Origin: Candidatus Latescibacterota bacterium
Lineage (GTDB): Bacteria; Latescibacterota; UBA2968; UBA8231
Reading direction: 5' to 3'
Length of the DNA: 32,202 nucleotides
Assembly: GCA_022825185.1 (NCBI GenBank)
Contig: JAJDYK010000029.1
Location: 1-32,202 of the forward strand
In this document: positions 25,073 through 32,202 of the stretch, one piece after another
Numbering within the stretch: position 1 is the stretch's first letter
Layout of the letters: each line of letters starts with the position of its first letter
The notes under the pieces: model-generated
The model's input: only the letters and a program-made list of their open reading frames with translations
What the model was told of the DNA's origin: nothing
The model's database searches: none
Position numbers and translations under genes: made by a program

Positions 25073-27147
25073 CGGAGATCTCCCAACATGTCGGAAATGC
25101 GAGTTATCTGAGCCGAGATGTCTTTTTTTTTCTGCTCGGCTGCGGCGATGTCTGCCAGTATCTCCTCATTTGTAGCCCGGCGCATTTTTATATCCTCCAG
25201 CTCTTTATTACGTGATTCAATAAGAGTCGTCAGAGACGACTGAAAGTCTGTCCTGAAGTTTTCGGTGAGGTTTGACAGGAGACCTTGGAGTTTTGCCGTA
25301 TGCTTCTCTAAAGCTTCACATGCACTGTCTTTGAATCCATCCAAGTAAGCTTGGGAGTCATAAACGGTCTGCTTCTCCCTAAACTCCGCTATCCCAATGG
25401 TCACTACTTTCCAAGTCCATTCCCAGAATCCCTTAGGATCTCTCGGCACCTCCCTTTCTTGATGCGCATCCTCGTTTGCCTTGGCGGAAATACTCGAAAT
25501 ATCGACGGTCGGTACAGTGATGGAATACTCAGCCTTAAACTTCCCCCCAAGCCGTCTCATCTCGTTTTCGAACCGCGATCTTATCTCCGATTCCTTCTCA
25601 TCTGCGAATGTGCTCATCTCGTCATGGCAGTTGGCAATATCTCTCTTGATGGAATCGTCGGACGTAACCGCGCTCCTAATCTGGCTGCAATACGTGGCTG
25701 CGATCCGTTCGAGCGACTTTCTGTATACGGCATCACGTCCGGTGAATTGGCGAGTGACGTCTTCAGCAAATTCATTCATTGAGTGTTGGTATTCGTTCAG
25801 GTGGCTCTGAATCTTACTGATCTCGTTCTCGAAGGTCTGCGGGCGTTGCCTCTTCTTTTTTAACGCGTCGAGATTCTGCTCATGTCCTATTATCTGGTTG
25901 CCGTATCCGTTCTTCACGCTATCGAGAACGTCTGAGAGTTGAATCCACGGAGCCCGAGCTGAGAACTTGTCAATAACGCGCTCCAATTCATCGAAGTTCG
26001 ACGAATTACGCAAGGCCAACTGGACGGCCTCATGATCGGAATCGTCGTCAATATCGTCGAGGATATTGTTCAGCAGTTTAGACTTGATATCAAAATTAAT
26101 TGCCTCGCCTCGCCATTCTTGACTCTGTTCGCGACTATACTTTGCCTCGAATTGCTTTTTTTGCTCACGGTAGTGTCTTTTGAGAGCTCCGGCGGAGTTA
26201 AAGTCCTTGATCTCGTCAGAAACGATTTTGAGCATGGAGTCTACGTGTAGAATTCTATGCTGGTCGAATTCCTTATCATACTGCTGGCGCGCCTCACGGA
26301 TCTTCTCGTCAATCTCGATTTCTGACTTCCCTCCACTCTTTGTGAGAACCAAGAACAGCATATCCCGAGCACGATTAGACACTACCTCGGTAATGAAGTT
26401 GAAAAAGGAAGTACTTTCGATAGGAGACTCAAGCGAGTGGACGAATAGCACGGCGTTGGCTTCCTGTATGTAGGCATAGGTGGCATCCTGAACGCCGCCG
26501 CGGGCATTGACACCTGGGCTGTCCACCAAGCGGAACCCATCAAAGGCATACTTTAGCGGAAATCCAAAGGTGATCTTCTCTGGGATATCCGCGAGGGTTC
26601 GGCTATTCACATACTTTTGTATGAGTTCCTCTTTGTCCTGTAGTCGCGAATTGCTCGCCTTTTCCAGTTCATCAATGGGTAATGGATAGCCCGGCTTGAT
26701 GCTCCCTTTGACGATCCGAGTGTCGATCAGTGTAGTCGGGATACTGCGGTATTCATCCTTGATCGCCCCGATCTGTCGCAGACGTTCGAATGCCTCATCC
26801 AGATCAGGCGTATCGAGATCATCGTCAACCGTTTCAGAGTGCCCGTCGGCGTAATAAATCTTAACGTGCTTCTTATCGGACTTGAATATTTCGACGACAG
26901 CGCTCGAACTCTGCAAGATATCGGTAGGTAGGATTCGCTCTCCGAGTAGTGCATTGATAAAGGTGGACTTCCCCGCTTTCACTTCCCCTACTACAACAAG
27001 GACAAACCGTCCCTCCGTCAGCGCTTTGACTCGGTTTTTGAGAAAAGCTGCATCGACCCCTTCCTCCGCATCGCCGAGGAAGGAGAAATAGCGATTACAC
27101 ACGTCCAAGACTGCGGTCTTCGCATTCGTGTAACGATCACCGATCAT
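25069..27147 (-). CDS. Dynamin-family large GTPase
   Basis: A 692-residue GTPase. G1 P-loop is GEVKAGKST (about 54-62), G2 Thr lies in ILPTDILQ, G3 is DSPG (about 209-212), and a degenerate G4, LTKSGG, replaces TKxD. A long helical, charged region from about 300 to the end includes coiled-coil-like stretches, as in bacterial dynamin-like proteins that tubulate or fuse membranes. No membrane paddle is evident in the protein itself; the coupled downstream protein supplies hydrophobic helices. The ATG at 27147 has AGGAGT seven bases upstream and is preferred to a TTG at 27201. It is the first gene of the apparent six-gene operon that runs to the MNT gene. Bacterial dynamins appear in several phage-defence systems by acting on infected-cell membranes. 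Confidence 0.85.
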   Translation of the reverse strand: MIGDRYTNAKTAVLDVCNRYFSFLGDAEEGVDAAFLKNRVKALTEGRFVLVVVGEVKAGKSTFINALLGERILPTDILQSSSAVVEIFKSDKKHVKIYYADGHSETVDDDLDTPDLDEAFERLRQIGAIKDEYRSIPTTLIDTRIVKGSIKPGYPLPIDELEKASNSRLQDKEELIQKYVNSRTLADIPEKITFGFPLKYAFDGFRLVDSPGVNARGGVQDATYAYIQEANAVLFVHSLESPIESTSFFNFITEVVSNRARDMLFLVLTKSGGKSEIEIDEKIREARQQYDKEFDQHRILHVDSMLKIVSDEIKDFNSAGALKRHYREQKKQFEAKYSREQSQEWRGEAINFDIKSKLLNNILDDIDDDSDHEAVQLALRNSSNFDELERVIDKFSARAPWIQLSDVLDSVKNGYGNQIIGHEQNLDALKKKRQRPQTFENEISKIQSHLNEYQHSMNEFAEDVTRQFTGRDAVYRKSLERIAATYCSQIRSAVTSDDSIKRDIANCHDEMSTFADEKESEIRSRFENEMRRLGGKFKAEYSITVPTVDISSISAKANEDAHQEREVPRDPKGFWEWTWKVVTIGIAEFREKQTVYDSQAYLDGFKDSACEALEKHTAKLQGLLSNLTENFRTDFQSSLTTLIESRNKELEDIKMRRATNEEILADIAAAEQKKKDISAQITRISDMLGDLR

Positions 27148-27370
27148 GAAATCACTCCTAATTTCCAACTGGTCATTTTTCTGTTGCGTCCCCGTTTCCA
27201 AGCGGCAGCTATATTTGTCTCCGTCAAGATTTTGCCGTGACCGAGGCAGATTAACGTAAACGTGAGTTCGGGTTAAACGGCCTTTTAACAGGAGTTGTGT
27301 ATCTTACTTAGCAACACACGATTGTAATAGCAGCCTCGTAAAAATAGATCGGCAATTCCCTCTGTCAAAC

Positions 27371-27406
27371 CAAGAAAGAAAAGTGCCTTATCAATCAACG
27401 CACTTT
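27371..27406 (-). terminator. Probable intrinsic terminator of the epimerase operon
   Basis: On the complement strand AAAGTGC (27406-27400) and GCACTTT (27386-27380) form a 7-bp stem with a 13-base loop. The stem runs into the T-rich tract TTTTCTTTCTT (27382-27372). It lies 34 bases after the stop codon of the epimerase gene and upstream of the dynamin operon, so it would separate the two reverse-strand transcription units. The stem is AT-rich, hence moderate confidence. Confidence 0.55.
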
Positions 27407-27439
27407 ATCGCCTGCCAGGGACCCATCGTCTAATTGGCC

Positions 27440-28138
27440 TTACCTCCACCACTCCTCCTCTGGCACCTCCGAATAATCCTGCGGCTCATACCCAATCGCC
27501 CTCTTACCGTGCTCGACGTCGTAGAGTGGCCAATTGCTACCCGACACCCCAAAGACGATTTCAAACTTCACGCCCGGATGAATCAGCGCCTGCTCAAAAA
27601 CCCGCACGCAATCGCCGTGGCTGAGGTGATGCGGATGTTCGGGCTGGTCGCGCTTGAGGTTGAAATTGCCGATACGCACGCAGACAAATTCCATGTCGTG
27701 CTGATGGGCAAAAGAGTGGGCCAGACCCTCGCCGAAAATCTTGCTGACCGTGTAGATACCCACCGGAGTGGTAGTCATATCGACCGTGCGGCGGATGTTG
27801 CGCGGATAGAGCGTTAAGACCCCGGCGCGGCTGGCATAGGCTATGCGCTTGACGCCGTTTTGGCGCGCGGCCTCAAAGACGTTGTACGTGCCGATGAAGT
27901 TGCTCTGCAGCATGGGCTCCCACTCGCTACCGCCGGGCAAACCCCCAATGTGGGCAATGGCGTCCACACCACGCGTGGCCTCTAGCACAGCGTCAAAGTC
28001 GGTGAGGTCAGAGACGACGGTATCCGTGAGATCGGGCATAGGTACGCGGTCGTGACCGCGTACCTCGTGGCGCTCTTTGAGACCGCTCGCCACATTAGAG
28101 CCGACGCTACCGGCCGCGCCGGTTACGAGTATGCGCAT
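27440..28138 (-). CDS. NAD-dependent epimerase/dehydratase family protein (SDR, uronate dehydrogenase-like)
   Basis: A 232-residue SDR with an N-terminal G-x-x-G-x-x-G in VTGAAGSVGSNVA, the segment VDAIAHIGGLPG, the catalytic-Ser region RIAYASRAG, and Y-x-x-x-K in YTVSKIFGE. The short length and the FVCVRIGNFN segment resemble uronate dehydrogenases and related sugar oxidoreductases; substrate unknown. AAAGGAG six bases before the ATG fixes the start, and this ribosome site begins almost at the stop of the metallophosphoesterase gene. It is the last gene of the reverse-strand operon that includes the CPBP protease and phosphoesterase, and is followed by a probable terminator. Confidence 0.85.
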   Translation of the reverse strand: MRILVTGAAGSVGSNVASGLKERHEVRGHDRVPMPDLTDTVVSDLTDFDAVLEATRGVDAIAHIGGLPGGSEWEPMLQSNFIGTYNVFEAARQNGVKRIAYASRAGVLTLYPRNIRRTVDMTTTPVGIYTVSKIFGEGLAHSFAHQHDMEFVCVRIGNFNLKRDQPEHPHHLSHGDCVRVFEQALIHPGVKFEIVFGVSGSNWPLYDVEHGKRAIGYEPQDYSEVPEEEWWR

Positions 28139-28153
28139 GGTGCGCTCCTTTCT

Positions 28154-29104
28154 TTAAGCTCGGTGCAGGGTGATAATCGGGGCCTCGGGCGGGCAGCCGA
28201 AGCGAAAGGGTAGCCAGTGCCCAACGCCAGCCGTGGTGTAGAGCTGAGTGGATCCCTTTTCGTAATGTCCCCAAATGTACCGCTCGGGAAAGAACGGCTC
28301 AAAAAAACTGCGCCCGGCCATGCCTAGCTGAAAGCCATGCGTGTGACCGGCCAAAATCAAGTCAGTGCCACCGAGCGGCGCGGCGTAGTCGAGGGCTTGC
28401 GAGCGGTGGCTCAGCAGCACGGTGAAGGCATCGTTCGGCGACGCGCTTACGGCCTGTTCCACTGAGTTGCGGAGTTGTGCGTAGGACGCCGGGCTGCTCA
28501 GGAAACGCGGATCGTCAACCCCGCCGAGGTAGAGCGTCGCCGCGCCCACAGGCACCGTCAGCCCTTCGTTCACGAGCAAGGGAATCGTAGTCTGGTCAAA
28601 GTGCCGACGAATGCGACGGATGCCGCGCATGTACTCGTGGTTGCCCAAACTGGCATAGGTCCCAAGCCGAGTCGGCACGCTTTCGATCAGGCGCAAAGTC
28701 GCCAAGTAATCCGGATTGTGGTCGCAGATATCGCCGGTAATCGCGACCAAGTCTGGTGCGGCTTGAGCCGCGCGAGCGAGCAGGGCTTCGAGATCGGCGA
28801 GCTGGACGTACGGCCCAATGTGCATGTCGCTGAGATGGAGGATCTTTAAGCCCTCTAACTCGGCGGGCAGGTCGGGATAGCGGATCGGCACTGTGGGCAT
28901 CCGCGTGCGAGTATAGGAGGTGTAGATCCCGTGGCTGACGCCCACCGCCCCAAGAGCAGGCACCACAGCGAGGCCGCGGCGGAGAAAGCGCCGCCGCTCA
29001 ACCGAATTAGGCTCTTCCGTCCCCCCTTGTCGCAAGCGGTCGTAGAGCAAAACGCCCAAGACGACCGGCGTCATCAGCAGAGCGGCGTAAAAAATAAGCT
29101 CCAT
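28154..29104 (-). CDS. Membrane-anchored metallophosphoesterase (YkuE/calcineurin-like)
   Basis: A 316-residue phosphoesterase. An N-terminal hydrophobic segment (about 1-22) is followed by a cluster RRRFLRRGLAVVPALGAVGVSHG that looks like a Tat-type or second membrane segment. The catalytic domain has the dimetal motifs SDMHIG (D-x-H), TGDICD (G-D-x-x-D), LGNHEY (G-N-H), LLSHRS and AGHTHGFQLG (G-H-T-H). The YkuE-like branch hydrolyses UDP-linked or lipid phosphate substrates at the membrane surface; the exact substrate is unknown. The ATG at 29104 is ten bases beyond the CPBP stop and preferred to a GTG at 29107. It is co-transcribed with the genes on both sides. Confidence 0.87.
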   Translation of the reverse strand: MELIFYAALLMTPVVLGVLLYDRLRQGGTEEPNSVERRRFLRRGLAVVPALGAVGVSHGIYTSYTRTRMPTVPIRYPDLPAELEGLKILHLSDMHIGPYVQLADLEALLARAAQAAPDLVAITGDICDHNPDYLATLRLIESVPTRLGTYASLGNHEYMRGIRRIRRHFDQTTIPLLVNEGLTVPVGAATLYLGGVDDPRFLSSPASYAQLRNSVEQAVSASPNDAFTVLLSHRSQALDYAAPLGGTDLILAGHTHGFQLGMAGRSFFEPFFPERYIWGHYEKGSTQLYTTAGVGHWLPFRFGCPPEAPIITLHRA

Positions 29105-29113
29105 CACCCGCGC

Positions 29114-32100
29114 CTAGGACACCTCGCGCTCAGCGCCCAAACGCCACCACAGGCAGAAGACCACCAAAAGAGTCAGCAACAACAGAATGCCAGCTTGCAA
29201 CTGATAGGCCGACGCGGACAGCGCGCCGAGGCTCTTGACTGCCGAGAGCACCGAGACAAACCCCAGCAACACGTAGGCGAGGAGGTTGTTCCGCAAGAGC
29301 AAGACGATTGCAGCGACGACGAAGCCAATGCTGGTGACAAACGTCAACAACTCAAAAAGGAACTCGTCGAAGTGAACGGCATTGCCGCCGGACATAATCA
29401 AGCCTACCCCCAAGCCCGCCACGACCGCGTAAAGCCTCTTTTTTATAACGACGCGGCTATAGTAGAGCACCAAGCCGGCGACAATCGGGACGGAGATAGC
29501 TCCCACTACGCCACTGGACAGAGAACTCCAAAAGGGCAAGTACTGGTCTAATCCAGAAGGTAGCCCAAAGCCAAGACTCGGGTCGGAGGCAATAAATCGG
29601 CTCTCTACGTAGCCGCGCAAGTGCTGCCATGCCTCTCTGGCGACGAGAACCAGCGCGACCCCAACGACCGCGTCGCGGAATTCGGGCACGCGCCGCGCAG
29701 CCCGCAGACGCGCCGGCCAGTCTGGATAGAGGCTAGTGGCCAAGCCGAGGGCCGCGACAATCATCAAGCCGATCCCCAAGCTGCCCAAAACGAAGCTAAG
29801 TATCTGGGTAATGGTAAAAATCGACAGCGTGAATCGGGTGTCATAGGCGCGTTCGACAACCGACAGGCCATTGAGAAAGTCGAGTAAGAAAAAGGCCGCA
29901 CCAATCGCGGCGATTTTGATCAGCGGAGACCAGACTATGCCCTCGTTCCGCACGCGGCGCACGAGCAGCCACAAACCGTGGATCACCACCGCGGCAATTA
30001 AAACTATAAGCAGACCGGAAAGCGCGGTCTTGAGCGTGGTGCTCTCCTGACGCTCGCGTCGCCAATCCTCGGGCACTTTGAGGAAGCGATAGACAGAAAC
30101 CGGTTCGTCACCGGCCACGTTGACCCGCACTCGATAGCGCAGCTCATCGACGTTGCGCGGGTCGCTCTCGATAGCTTCGAAGACGAAGCGGTGATCGCGG
30201 CGATTGGGCAGCTTTTCCGACGAGGATTCCTTGAGCTCCAATTGCTCGACATCAAAGCCGTAGGCACGTAAGTGATCGACAGCTATGGCCTGCGCTTGTG
30301 CCTCTTCGAGATCCGCTCCCTCGGCCTCTTCAGCCAGCAGGTGGTTTATGCTGTAGAGGGAGCCGTCTTCCGGATGGACGGCGACCCGGTATTCCTCCTT
30401 TTCGCCGTAGCGAAAAAAGCGCGTCACCCACAAGCTGGCCAACAGATCTTCTTGGTATAGGCGATTGACCACGGCCACTGAGTCGCGCTCTAGGATGTAC
30501 CGAATCGCCATCGTACTCGGCTGGTTTTGATAATAGGTGACCACCTCGTATGCCGAGGGATCCGCACCGGTCGCCTCTAGATGTTCAACGGCCTTGGCCT
30601 CGGCCTCCAACCGCGTCAACTGAACATCAACAAAATCGAGCGGCTTCTCGTATTCGAGGGCGAAAAAACCGAGCGAGACCACGACCACTGCAGCGGCCCA
30701 ACCTATGCGTCGCTTGGACAACGGGGTATAGGCAAATGTAGGAGCCGGGGCGGCGGGCTGTTGCGCTGTAGGCTCGTCCGCGACCGCTTTCGGGACTGGG
30801 GGCGCAGCACTTTTGTTGAGCAAAGGCGTTGGGTCGGCGAAGCGGCGCTGCCGCAAGTAGAGGACTATAGCTACCGCCAAGGGCAACAGCATCAGGCCCA
30901 CCGACAAAGCCGCTGAAACGATGAAATAGCTATTGGACGAGCGGAAGAGGATTAAAGACGTGTACAGGGCGTCAATCGTATAGTGCCACACGAGAGGGGC
31001 AAGGATTCCAAAGCGGAGGAAAATATAGCCGACGACAATACCGGCGATGCCCACCTCAATGCCGCGAATGTAAAAGGGCTGCTGCGGATAGTTAGCATGA
31101 GCAAATCCCCATATAAGACCCGCGATGACGACCGCAACCCAGCGGAACTTGAGATATTTGTGCAGGAAGGGAATTGAAAACGCCCGAGACATGAACTCCT
31201 CGGAGACCGCGGGCATAAAGCCGATCAACAGCACCATGATCCACGGGATATACGTGTTGACCATCTCGCTGTAGGGAATGTACGCCGGACCCCAAGCGCC
31301 GACCAACTGTTCGGCCGCGATGTAAAAGAGTACCTGGTAGGCCAAAAAGGCGGGGGTCATAGCCAAGCCGAGAATGGTGCCGAGGAGAAAGCGCTTGGTG
31401 CGCAGGCCCGCTGGCGTAAACTGGCCCCCGATCTGGATTTGGTTCGCGTAGTAACGTCGATATAAAGGCTCAGCCGCCGCCGTGAGAAAGAAGATGAGGA
31501 TGCCTTGGGCCGCCGCGGCAAACAGACTGTTGAGCAACTGTCTCGTCAGAAAAGACCCGTATGTATCGGTCGTGTCGTAGCTAAACGAGGTCAGCGGCAG
31601 ATTGTTGAGTTCGGCCAAGAGCGTCAGGACCGCGGCGATAGCCCCGAAAATCGCGGCGGTCTTCCAGCGGATGTCTCGGGCGCGAACGCCGCTAAAGAAC
31701 GAGACCAGCATCGCCAGTATGGTTAGGATGAGCAAAGTCCCAGCCACCAAACCCGTGGTCTCATTGTGCGACCGCAGCTCGGCGAAGTCGCGCTTCCAAG
31801 CCTCGGGGATTTTGAGAGACTCATCAAAGCCGCCGATCTGGTCGCCTTGCAGGCGCACGTAGAAGCGGTAGTGGGCCTCGCCGACGGCAAAGTCGCGCAG
31901 TTTCCAGCTAAAGGTGTGGTCGATGCGGTTGGGTCGTTCCTGAGTCTGGACTTCTACGAATTCGAGCGCGGCGAGGTCGCGGCCAAGCTCATTGGCGAGA
32001 AAGGTCTCGGCCAAACGACGGGCTTCGGCTTCTTCGAGACTCGCGCCGGGTGCTTCTTCCTCGATGAGGTGACTAAAACTGACGAGCTCGCCAGACGTCG

Positions 32101-32202
32101 TAACCGTGGCTTTGAACTCTTCCTTTTCCAGCTCCCGCACCCAGCGGTTGCTCCAGCGCCACAACTGCACGGGATTGCCGATAACCTGCGTGGCCCCCTC
32201 CA
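29114..32202 (-). CDS. CPBP-family intramembrane metalloprotease with duplicated extracytoplasmic modules, start outside window
   Basis: At least 1,028 residues; the frame is open to the window edge, so the N-terminus is missing. Numbering from the GTG at 32170, the central CPBP (CAAX/Abi) domain has EE at 324-325 in VSEEFMSRAF, R329, H358 in FAHANYP and H396 in VWHYTID, the four conserved catalytic positions. It is flanked by two copies of a roughly 120-residue soluble module plus membrane helix. The copies share SLEEAEARRLA / DLEEAQAQAIA, PNRIDHTFSW / PNRRDHRFVF and LKIPEAWKR / LKVPEDWRR. The C-terminal 300 residues hold about eight further hydrophobic segments. CPBP proteins cleave membrane peptides, for example in bacteriocin self-immunity or prenyl-protein processing; no substrate is known here. 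First visible gene of the operon with the phosphoesterase and epimerase. Confidence 0.82.
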   Translation of the reverse strand, partial: EGATQVIGNPVQLWRWSNRWVRELEKEEFKATVTTSGELVSFSHLIEEEAPGASLEEAEARRLAETFLANELGRDLAALEFVEVQTQERPNRIDHTFSWKLRDFAVGEAHYRFYVRLQGDQIGGFDESLKIPEAWKRDFAELRSHNETTGLVAGTLLILTILAMLVSFFSGVRARDIRWKTAAIFGAIAAVLTLLAELNNLPLTSFSYDTTDTYGSFLTRQLLNSLFAAAAQGILIFFLTAAAEPLYRRYYANQIQIGGQFTPAGLRTKRFLLGTILGLAMTPAFLAYQVLFYIAAEQLVGAWGPAYIPYSEMVNTYIPWIMVLLIGFMPAVSEEFMSRAFSIPFLHKYLKFRWVAVVIAGLIWGFAHANYPQQPFYIRGIEVGIAGIVVGYIFLRFGILAPLVWHYTIDALYTSLILFRSSNSYFIVSAALSVGLMLLPLAVAIVLYLRQRRFADPTPLLNKSAAPPVPKAVADEPTAQQPAAPAPTFAYTPLSKRRIGWAAAVVVVSLGFFALEYEKPLDFVDVQLTRLEAEAKAVEHLEATGADPSAYEVVTYYQNQPSTMAIRYILERDSVAVVNRLYQEDLLASLWVTRFFRYGEKEEYRVAVHPEDGSLYSINHLLAEEAEGADLEEAQAQAIAVDHLRAYGFDVEQLELKESSSEKLPNRRDHRFVFEAIESDPRNVDELRYRVRVNVAGDEPVSVYRFLKVPEDWRRERQESTTLKTALSGLLIVLIAAVVIHGLWLLVRRVRNEGIVWSPLIKIAAIGAAFFLLDFLNGLSVVERAYDTRFTLSIFTITQILSFVLGSLGIGLMIVAALGLATSLYPDWPARLRAARRVPEFRDAVVGVALVLVAREAWQHLRGYVESRFIASDPSLGFGLPSGLDQYLPFWSSLSSGVVGAISVPIVAGLVLYYSRVVIKKRLYAVVAGLGVGLIMSGGNAVHFDEFLFELLTFVTSIGFVVAAIVLLLRNNLLAYVLLGFVSVLSAVKSLGALSASAYQLQAGILLLLTLLVVFCLWWRLGAEREVS

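Overview
The window looks like chromosomal DNA from an uncultured, GC-rich, Gram-negative-type bacterium. The gene mix (phytanoyl-CoA dioxygenase-like oxygenase, arylsulfatase, N,N-dimethylformamidase-like protein, mandelate racemase-type sugar-acid dehydratase, DUF4159 protein, sugar-nucleotide-type epimerases) resembles that of Poribacteria, Latescibacterota or Entotheonella-like lineages. This placement is inference from gene content only. Most of the window is GC-rich with strong AAGGAG ribosome binding sites. Two stretches are visibly richer in A+T and carry mobile defence genes: about 8.59-10.7 kb, and about 19.8-27.4 kb.

Layout. 0-5.6 kb: 3' part of an Ldh-family dehydrogenase, then an acetolactate synthase-type ThDP enzyme, both forward. 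A DUF4159 membrane-anchored protein follows in reverse, then an orphan VapB-type antitoxin and a sulfatase. 5.6-8.55 kb: a 342-base leader that folds into RNA structures and encodes a short peptide with ten consecutive Thr codons. It is followed by mutually exclusive antiterminator and terminator hairpins, then thrS and a membrane M50-type peptidase. This looks like a complete translation-coupled attenuator for threonyl-tRNA synthetase. 8.6-10.65 kb: an AT-rich restriction-modification island with a candidate PD-(D/E)xK nuclease, a C5-cytosine methyltransferase and an XRE regulator. 10.7-18.25 kb: proS and metabolic genes (DMFase-like, epimerase, RDD membrane protein, MR/MLE enolase-superfamily enzyme, PhyH dioxygenase).

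18.3-27.2 kb: a run of reverse-strand conflict genes. Reading in the direction of transcription: dynamin-like GTPase, two-TM-helix partner protein, HerA/FtsK-type ATPase of about 1,010 residues, WHH (HNH/EndoVII) nuclease toxin with a 12-residue repeat N-terminus, SUKH immunity protein, and MNT nucleotidyltransferase. The first four overlap (4, 32 and 13 nt) and the rest are tightly packed, so this is very probably one operon. I consider it the best candidate for an undescribed membrane-remodelling and DNA-translocating toxin or defence system. A decayed antitoxin fragment and a HigB-HigA(ImmA/IrrE) toxin-antitoxin pair follow.

27.4-32.2 kb: a reverse operon with a CPBP membrane protease carrying internally duplicated modules (runs off the window), a metallophosphoesterase and an NAD-dependent epimerase, ending at a probable intrinsic terminator. 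No rRNA, complete tRNA, CRISPR array or intact insertion sequence was seen.
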